Assembly (NCBI GenBank): GCA_905371715.1
Contig: CAJPLV010000009.1
Span: 1-40,976 of the forward strand
Origin: Candidatus Saccharimonadota bacterium
Lineage (GTDB): Bacteria > Patescibacteriota > Saccharimonadia > Saccharimonadales > Saccharimonadaceae
DNA length: 40,976 nucleotides
Direction: 5' to 3'
Shown here: piece after piece, positions 34,239 through 40,976 of the stretch
How the letters are laid out: the number at the start of each line of letters is the position of its first letter
How positions within the stretch are numbered: position 1 is the first letter of the stretch
The notes under the pieces: model-generated
What the model saw: only the letters and a program-made list of their open reading frames with translations
Database searches by the model: none
What the model was told of the DNA's origin: nothing
Position numbers and translations under genes: made by a program

Positions 34239-35066
34239 ATGATAGTTACGATCGATACCGGTGGGACAAAAACGCTCGTCGCCTCGTTTGCAGACAACGG
34301 CAGAATGGGCGACTCGATCAAATTCCCCACGCCAAAAGAACCAGCCCAGTACACCGCAGAGCTAAAACGAATTATACGTGAACGCTACACGGACAAAAAA
34401 GTCGACGTTATCGTTATTGCACTGCCAGGAATCATTCGTAATGGCACTGCTGTTTGGTGTCAAAATCTCGGCTGGGCAAACTTTAGCGCGCATACGGCGC
34501 TCAAGAACCTTTTACCAGGCGTTCCTGTACTTATTGAGAATGACGCTAATCTCGCCGGACTATCGGAAACGCGCGCACTGCGCAGTATTCCTCGATCATC
34601 ACTCTACGTTACGATCAGCACCGGTATCGGGAGCGGTATCTGTACGAACGGCTACATAGACCCCGGCTTGCGCTATAGCGAAGCTGGACGAGCGCTTGTC
34701 GAATACAAAGGCAAAGTCCGGCAATGGGAGAGCTTCGCTTCGGGGCGCGCCATCGTCCGTGACTACAAAAAATTCGCCCGCGACATTAAAAATAAACGTA
34801 CATGGCGGCAAATCGCCGGGCGCATGTCGCGCGGATTTTTAGCAGTCGTCCCTATCGTACAGCCCGACGTTATTATTATCGGCGGCAGCGTCGGTACTTA
34901 CTTTGAACGCTACGGCGAATTTCTGTCCGAAATATTAACCGACCATTTGCCGCCGCACATTCCTTGCCCAAAGATTGTGCAAGCAAAACACCCTGAAGAA
35001 GCAGTTGTGTATGGATGTTATTACTATGGAAAAGATTACTTGGCTCTTGCCAAAACTGCGCGTTAA
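34239..35066 (+). CDS. ROK-family sugar kinase
   Basis: ATP-dependent kinase of the ROK superfamily (glucokinase, N-acetylhexosamine or mannose kinase). Phosphate-1 loop VTIDTGGTKTLVASF (residues 3-17), substrate Asn-Asp pair VLIENDANLAGLSE, STGIGSGIC phosphate-2 and C-terminal PDVIIIGGSVG. The usual ROK zinc motif CxCGxxGCxE is absent: that place reads EAGRALVEYKGKVRQWESFAS, so the structural zinc is missing. Exact sugar cannot be told. 275 residues. The start is set by a -10 box 6 nt upstream. The 3' end overlaps the next gene by 56 nt. Confidence 0.87.
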   Translation: MIVTIDTGGTKTLVASFADNGRMGDSIKFPTPKEPAQYTAELKRIIRERYTDKKVDVIVIALPGIIRNGTAVWCQNLGWANFSAHTALKNLLPGVPVLIENDANLAGLSETRALRSIPRSSLYVTISTGIGSGICTNGYIDPGLRYSEAGRALVEYKGKVRQWESFASGRAIVRDYKKFARDIKNKRTWRQIAGRMSRGFLAVVPIVQPDVIIIGGSVGTYFERYGEFLSEILTDHLPPHIPCPKIVQAKHPEEAVVYGCYYYGKDYLALAKTAR

Positions 35067-35514
35067 AGCAGCAGGCATACCGCACTTACAACACCTTACC
35101 ATCACTCCAGGCGAGATGTTTTGCTGGAATCATACTGCTTGTGCTATTACATATGACGCATCGGCTCGATATGCCGAAGCGCAGCTTCTACATGAATTCG
35201 GGCACGCACTGCTAAATCATAAGCAATATCTACGAGATATTGAGTTGCTCGCCATGGAACGCGCCGCGTGGGATCAGGCAATCACATTGGCGCACGAATT
35301 TAATGTTCAGATACACGAAGGCTATATTGAAGAAACACTTGATACCTACCGCGATTGGCTCCATGCACGATCACTTTGCCCTCACTGCGCTGCAACGGGC
35401 GTACAAACCAAACGTCACCACTATCAATGCCTTGCTTGTCTACATACATGGCGCGTTAATGATGCACGCACATGTCAGCTACGACGCTATCGCGCAACGA
35501 AAAATACCCCATAG
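35011..35514 (+). CDS. small HExxH metallopeptidase-like protein with C-terminal zinc ribbon
   Basis: 167 residues. HEFGH at 61-65 is a zinc metallopeptidase motif of the ImmA/IrrE or related kind, with Glu83 (AMERAAW) as a possible third ligand. Two CxxC pairs (Cys123/126 and Cys140/143) make a zinc ribbon that may bind nucleic acid or protein. No signal peptide, so cytoplasmic. The start is uncertain: ATG at 35011 or 35026, both inside the ROK gene and without a clear Shine-Dalgarno. The stop codon lies in the loop of the downstream terminator. Target unknown. Confidence 0.7.
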   Translation: MDVITMEKITWLLPKLRVKAAGIPHLQHLTITPGEMFCWNHTACAITYDASARYAEAQLLHEFGHALLNHKQYLRDIELLAMERAAWDQAITLAHEFNVQIHEGYIEETLDTYRDWLHARSLCPHCAATGVQTKRHHYQCLACLHTWRVNDARTCQLRRYRATKNTP

Positions 35515-35531
35515 GTTTCCGGGGTATTTTT
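35500..35531 (+). terminator. intrinsic terminator, probably bidirectional
   Basis: AAAAATACCCC (35500-35510) and GGGGTATTTTT (35521-35531) form a perfect 11-bp hairpin with a 10-nt loop. It ends the ROK-metallopeptidase unit on the plus strand and could also end the KGG gene on the minus strand. Confidence 0.88.
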
Positions 35532-35549
35532 CATACAAGTGATATGTAT

Positions 35550-35774
35550 TTACGCCGCAAGCGTCGCGTCGTCTTGCGCTACATTCTTGCTTTTACCGCG
35601 CCGCGAAATACGACCGCCCTTTGCGCCAGCGATACGCGCCAACGCCGGATTTGCCGCGAAGCCGCCCGTACGTCCGTTGCGACCGCCCTTTGCGCCAATT
35701 TTCGCGTAGAAATTAGGGTCTTTTGCTAAGTTTTTCTGTGCTGCTTTTTTGCCGCCTGCCTTTGTTCCTGCCAT
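35550..35774 (-). CDS. KGG-repeat stress-induced protein
   Basis: 74 residues, Gly/Lys/Ala-rich, with two copies of a KGG-containing unit (AKIGAKGGRNGRTGG and AGAKGGRISRRGK) and a related AGGKKAA at the start. The KGG motif is typical of bacterial stress-induced, disordered hydrophilic proteins (GsiB-like). Common in Saccharibacteria. GGGAGG lies 9 nt before the ATG. Its 90-nt leader carries a strong hairpin with a T-run. Confidence 0.85.
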   Translation of the reverse strand: MAGTKAGGKKAAQKNLAKDPNFYAKIGAKGGRNGRTGGFAANPALARIAGAKGGRISRRGKSKNVAQDDATLAA

Positions 35775-35809
35775 ATATCTAATCCTCCCTGCCCTGTAGG
35801 CAATATATT

Positions 35810-35853
35810 AAAAAGGGTCCCGGGAATCTCTTCACAAAAGATTACCAAAACCC
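35810..35853 (-). terminator. terminator-like hairpin in the KGG gene leader
   Basis: On the minus strand GGGT, GG and AATCTTTT pair with AAGAGATT, CC and ACCC around a 3-nt loop, then TTTTT. It sits between the promoter at 35872-35900 and the start codon at 35774, so it could attenuate this gene or act as an RNA thermometer or 5' stabiliser. Confidence 0.55.
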
Positions 35854-35871
35854 TCTCTTTACCTCACATAT

Positions 35872-35900
35872 ATTATATGTATGATTTAATTTTAGCACAA
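35872..35900 (-). promoter_or_regulatory. promoter of the KGG gene with dyad at -10
   Basis: TTGTGC (35895-35900), a 17-nt spacer and TATAAT (35872-35877). ACATATATTATATGT (35866-35880) is a 7-bp dyad around one base on top of the -10, as an operator would be. Confidence 0.6.
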
Positions 35901-35952
35901 ACACTTCAAACTGTCAATGGTTACAGAATACAAAATTATGATATAAAAACTA

Positions 35953-35981
35953 TTGCACTTATGCATCCGGTGCGATATTAT
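35953..35981 (+). promoter_or_regulatory. promoter of the candidate small RNA
   Basis: TTGCAC (35953-35958), a 17-nt spacer and TATTAT (35976-35981). Divergent from the KGG promoter, 52 bp away. Confidence 0.6.
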
Positions 35982-35985
35982 AGAT

Positions 35986-36097
35986 ATGCACCTGTTTGAA
36001 TCTTATCAAAAACCATAAGGTTCACCACAACAATTCTCGTTTTCTGCGAGATTCGAGAATGATACAGTAAGCCCCTTTCGGGCTTACTTTTGGTTTA
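35986..36097 (+). ncRNA. candidate small RNA with intrinsic terminator (or 10-residue leaderless ORF)
   Basis: A consensus-like promoter starts transcription near 35988 and a 9-bp hairpin AGTAAGCCC/GGGCTTACT with TTTT (36066-36091) ends it, giving about 105 nt. Between are hairpins AACC/GGTT and ATTCTCG/CGAGAAT (36033-36039 with 36054-36060); the latter competes with an inner TCTCG/CGAGA. A short frame MHLFESYQKP (35986-36018) begins 4 nt after the -10, where a leaderless start is expected. No long ORF is present. It does not resemble SRP RNA, tmRNA or 6S RNA. The rest of 36098-36297 holds only AT-rich sequence with a GTCCTTA/TAAGGAC hairpin (near 36139-36193) and no gene I recognise. Confidence 0.5.
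36066..36097 (+). terminator. terminator of the candidate small RNA
   Basis: AGTAAGCCC (36066-36074), loop CTTTC, GGGCTTACT (36080-36088), then TTTTGGTTT on the plus strand. Confidence 0.8.
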
Positions 36098-36297
36098 CAC
36101 GACGAGACTTAAATTAATCTCACTGCAGCTTAAAAAGAGTTGTCCTTATAGTTAGCGAGCAAATTTCCGATACTTAAGAGACTAAGGACTCACCAAATCC
36201 GGATTCTGCTAAATTAAATAGTTTATAAATCATGTATAGTTTTTCTCTGAATTAGTTAATTTTCTATATCTTGCGGCAGTAGATAATCACGCCAATC

Positions 36298-36329
36298 AAA
36301 AAAGACCACCCTATTCGGATGGTCTTTTT
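36298..36329 (-). terminator. rRNA unit terminator after 5S
   Basis: On the minus strand AAAAAGACCATCC pairs with GGGTGGTCTTTTT around AATA. It begins 5 bp after the 5S 3' end and closes the 23S-5S unit. Confidence 0.88.
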
Positions 36330-36333
36330 ATAA

Positions 36334-36441
36334 TTCGGCACCGTGCTAGTTTCCCACTTTCGCAGTATAATCGCCGCTGAGGAGCTTAACTTCTGTGTTC
36401 GGAATGAGAACAGGTGTTTCCTCCTCGCCATGGGCACCGAA
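36334..36441 (-). rRNA. rrf: 5S ribosomal RNA
   Basis: About 108 nt. The ends TTCGGTGCC and GGTGCCGAA pair as helix I with two G-U pairs. The conserved loop CATTCCGAACACAGAAGTTAAGC-type sequence and GGAAACACCTGTTC are in place. It follows 23S by a 180-bp spacer containing an 11-bp hairpin CCTTATCTACG/CGTAGATAAGG (36576-36586 with 36609-36619). Confidence 0.93.
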
Positions 36442-36531
36442 GAAAGGGGTTTAAAGCGCTTGGTCCCAGTATAGCTTCGCTGGTGGGCCAAACCCCTTAC
36501 TTCGATGTCCGTTTTTAGCCGGTTTGTAAAA

Positions 36532-36573
36532 GATTGACAGTGGTGCTCATGAACACCAATTACTAGTTAAGTC
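36532..36573 (-). repeat. 3' arm of the 23S rRNA processing stem
   Basis: CAATTACTAGTTAAGTC (36557-36573) is the exact reverse complement of 39735-39751, and GATTGAC (36532-36538) of 39772-39778. Together they form the long helix around pre-23S expected to be cut by RNase III. Confidence 0.8.
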
Positions 36574-36621
36574 TACCTTATCTACGATACAAATGCAAAC
36601 ATTCGCGCCGTAGATAAGGAC

Positions 36622-39729
<3,108 letters not shown>

Positions 39730-39734
39730 GCATT

Positions 39735-39778
39735 GACTTAACTAGTAATTGTTATCCACAACCCTAGTGCCGTCAATC
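39735..39778 (-). repeat. 5' arm of the 23S rRNA processing stem
   Basis: GACTTAACTAGTAATTG (39735-39751) and GTCAATC (39772-39778) pair with 36557-36573 and 36532-36538. A perfect TTATCCACA falls inside by chance. Confidence 0.8.
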
Positions 39779-39789
39779 TTTTCTTACAT

Positions 39790-39811
39790 CACTAAATTGT
39801 TAAATAACATG
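39790..39811 (-). promoter_or_regulatory. boxA-like antitermination site in the 23S leader
   Basis: Minus strand reads TGTTATTTAACAATTTAG, close to the rRNA boxA TGCTCTTTAACAATTTA. It lies about 80 nt upstream of mature 23S, in a 320-nt leader (39730-40048) that holds no gene and begins with a GTTCTT/AAGAAC hairpin (40019-40036). Confidence 0.5.
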
Positions 39812-40054
39812 TGCTCCTCCCGTCATACTTGAGCGCACATTTACCAGCGTCATAACAACCGGCGCACGTACAATCTACGTTCAAGCTGTGGTGGTTTTCC
39901 AACTTCATCCATCGTAGCATTTAGATAGCTGTTTGTCTATAGTTTCTACTGGAAAAAGTTGTTGTAATTTTGACTTACCAAAACACCTCTCCACGATTTG
40001 ATTCGTCAACCGCCAGAGGTTCTTATAGCTAAGAACATTCGCCTATATACATAT

Positions 40055-40084
40055 ATACTACCAGACGGGATGCTTTTGTGTCAA
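40055..40084 (-). promoter_or_regulatory. promoter of the 23S-5S unit
   Basis: TTGACA (40079-40084), an 18-nt spacer and TGG-TAGTAT (-10 at 40055-40060). The -35 overlaps the T-run of the tRNA-Val terminator. Confidence 0.65.
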
Positions 40085-40109
40085 TAAAACCCCGCTAACT
40101 TTTGCGAGG
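40083..40109 (-). terminator. terminator after tRNA-Val
   Basis: Minus strand CCTCGC, loop AAAAGTTA, GCGGGG (one U-G), then TTTTATT. It lies 10 bp after the tRNA 3' end and separates the tRNA unit from 23S. Confidence 0.65.
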
Positions 40110-40118
40110 CAATTTGTA

Positions 40119-40195
40119 TGGTGGGCGCTGAGGGGCTCGAACCCCCGACCCCCTCGGTGTAAACGAGGTGCTCTAGCCAACTGAGCTAAGCGCCC
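40119..40195 (-). tRNA. tRNA-Val (anticodon TAC)
   Basis: 77 nt with encoded CCA. Acceptor GGGCGCT pairs with AGCGCCC; anticodon stem CCTCG/CGAGG with loop TTTACAC; T-loop GTTCGAG. Confidence 0.97.
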
Positions 40196-40219
40196 ATACG
40201 GTGTACGATAATCAGTTCA

Positions 40220-40296
40220 TGGTGGGCGATGAGGGACTTGAACCTCCGACCTCGTCATTATCAGTGACGCGCTCTAACCAGCTGAGCTAATCGCCC
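40220..40296 (-). tRNA. tRNA-Ile (anticodon GAT)
   Basis: 77 nt with encoded CCA and discriminator A. Acceptor GGGCGAT/ATCGCCC; anticodon stem CGTCA/TGACG with loop CTGATAA; T-loop GTTCAAG. It fits the AUC specifier and the TGGT bulge of the ileS T-box. Confidence 0.97.
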
Positions 40297-40305
40297 ATGA
40301 TCCTA

Positions 40306-40382
40306 TGGTGGAGATACAGGGACTCAAACCCTGGACCCCCTGCTTGCAAAGCAGGTGCTCTAATCAACTGAGCTATATCCCC
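40306..40382 (-). tRNA. tRNA-Ala (anticodon TGC)
   Basis: 77 nt with encoded CCA. The G3-U70 wobble that identifies tRNA-Ala is present (GGGGATA with TATCTCC). Anticodon stem CCTGC/GCAGG, loop TTTGCAA. Confidence 0.97.
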
Positions 40383-40413
40383 GTAAACTATTTAATGTAC
40401 ATGAACTTTAATT

Positions 40414-40442
40414 ATTTTACTCTATACAGACTACGATATCAA
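40414..40442 (-). promoter_or_regulatory. promoter of the tRNA-Ala-Ile-Val unit
   Basis: TTGATA (40437-40442), a 17-nt spacer and TAAAAT (40414-40419), about 30 nt before tRNA-Ala. It interlocks with the divergent promoter of the small membrane-protein gene. Confidence 0.6.
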
Positions 40443-40446
40443 GTGG

Positions 40447-40452
40447 TATACT
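40447..40452 (+). promoter_or_regulatory. extended -10 box of the 40459 gene
   Basis: TGG followed by TATACT, 6 nt before the ATG at 40459; leaderless-type. Confidence 0.5.
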
Positions 40453-40458
40453 AAAAAT

Positions 40459-40698
40459 ATGACATATACATTTAGCTGGACATCGTTTGTTATCGGTTTC
40501 ATGATTTTGTGCGCAGGCGGTGCAGTCACGCTATGGCACAGGCAGCTCGCCGATATGTTTGGCGGGGGCGTTGGCAGCTATAGCCGTTACCAACTGTGCG
40601 GGTTGATTACATGCGGCGTCGGGATTGTCGTTATGGTCAACTTGCACGAGCTGCTTCTAGTCGCGTTCTTCAGTTTGTTCTTCGGCGGTAATAGATAA
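40459..40698 (+). CDS. small two-TM membrane protein between 16S and the tRNAs
   Basis: 79 residues with two hydrophobic segments (about 9-25, FVIGFMILCAGGAVTLW; and about 45-75, LCGLITCGVGIVVMVNLHEL onwards) joined by a polar loop RQLADMFGGGVGSYSRY. No known motif. It is transcribed against the rRNA genes, from its own TGG-TATACT box, and is followed after 22 bp by a terminator. A complete promoter-gene-terminator unit in this place supports a real gene. Function unknown. Confidence 0.72.
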   Translation: MTYTFSWTSFVIGFMILCAGGAVTLWHRQLADMFGGGVGSYSRYQLCGLITCGVGIVVMVNLHELLLVAFFSLFFGGNR

Positions 40699-40719
40699 GA
40701 TCTGTCCTGCGTTCATACA

Positions 40720-40760
40720 AATAAAATAAGAAGTCATCTAGAACCTCTTATTTTATTATT
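40720..40760 (+). terminator. terminator of the 40459 gene, possibly bidirectional
   Basis: AATAAAATAAGA (40720-40731) and TCTTATTTTATT (40746-40757) form a perfect 12-bp AT-rich hairpin with flanking T/A runs. On the minus strand it could stop transcription leaving 16S. Confidence 0.65.
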
Positions 40761-40824
40761 TACTATTCTAACAACTTAATTGTACAATAATCTATCAGAC
40801 TTTTCGAGATTTTTCGTAAGCTTT

Positions 40825-40877
40825 GTCTCGCCCTAAAGGGCTATAGTAAACACATAAGCTTAGTATGTTTACGAGAC
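40825..40877 (-). other. structured 16S 3' trailer
   Basis: GTCTCG (40825-40830) pairs with CGAGAC (40872-40877) and encloses two hairpins, GCCC/GGGC and GTAAACA/TGTTTAC, a three-way junction about 50 nt after 16S. Probably part of 16S processing. Nothing else is seen in 40761-40929. Confidence 0.45.
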
Positions 40878-40929
40878 CGACCTAGCTCTGGTAATGATTT
40901 CTCAACTACCAGGCATCGTTACTCCCTAG

Positions 40930-40976
40930 AAAGGAGGTAATCCATCCGCACCTTCCGGTACGGATACCTTGTTACG
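40930..40976 (-). rRNA. rrs: 16S ribosomal RNA, 3' end only
   Basis: Minus strand reads CGTAACAAGGTATCCGTACC then GGAAGGTGCGGATGGATTAC and CTCCTTT. This is the last 47 nt of 16S, with helix 45 and the anti-Shine-Dalgarno CCTCC. The usual GGATCACC reads GGATTACC here. The gene is cut by the window edge. Confidence 0.95.

Noticed and set aside
39752..39760. A perfect TTATCCACA DnaA box
   Set aside because: Single copy inside the 23S processing stem; no cluster, no AT-rich unwinding element and no dnaA or dnaN nearby, so not an origin.

Overview
The window looks like one contig from a small-genome, Gram-positive-type (monoderm) bacterium of the Patescibacteria/CPR, most probably Candidatus Saccharibacteria (TM7). 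This is inferred from protein style, not from a search. The pointers are a KGG-repeat stress protein, a pair of DUF5663-like proteins, an IF-2 with a very short N-terminus, a sortase-type LPATG surface protein, an LCP-family wall enzyme, VKOR, and dense short operons with few metabolic genes. The standard genetic code fits throughout. The right edge stops inside the 16S rRNA gene and the left edge breaks the cysS homology, as expected at assembly ends.

Layout. 1-1560 (minus): 5' part of cysS, a CYTH protein, and a small radical-SAM/GreA-like chimera. 1641-3587 (plus): release factor prfA and its methylase prmC. 3589-7391 (minus): HtrA-like protease, membrane protein, LCP protein. 7489-8097 (plus): signal peptidase I. 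8100-14294 (minus): parB-parA, rplU, galU, and ileS behind a T-box riboswitch. 14299-20859 (minus): LiaF-like protein, then a cell-division and redox block (ftsA-ftsZ-nrdR-thioredoxin-like-VKOR) preceded by rpsU-yqeY-adk-map. 20903-23597 (minus): recJ, a winged-helix protein, a phosphoribosyltransferase. 23649-27059 (plus): priA-def-fmt. 27129-30353 (minus): a three-gene cassette of unknown proteins. 30514-34157 (minus): infB, rpsA, and the LPATG protein. 34239-35514 (plus): ROK kinase and a small metallopeptidase. 35550-36330: KGG gene, a candidate small RNA, and the 5S terminator. 36334-40976 (minus): 5S, 23S, tRNA-Val, tRNA-Ile, tRNA-Ala and the 3' tip of 16S, with a small membrane-protein gene on the plus strand between 16S and the tRNAs.

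How it fits together. Most genes serve translation (release, initiation, formyl-Met removal, aminoacylation, ribosomal proteins), division and segregation, or surface maintenance. Regulation shows two styles. Genes at the head of transcription units usually carry a -10 box, often TGn-extended, only 5-10 nt before the start codon and no Shine-Dalgarno, so their mRNAs should be leaderless or nearly so. Genes inside operons have ordinary AAGGAG-type sites, matched by the CCUCC tail of the 16S rRNA. The rRNA locus appears split into separately promoted units. The strongest leads are the ultrashort ileS T-box, the leaderless promoter architecture, the NrdR that has lost all its zinc cysteines, the radical-SAM/GreA chimera, the candidate small RNA near 36 kb, and the split rRNA locus.
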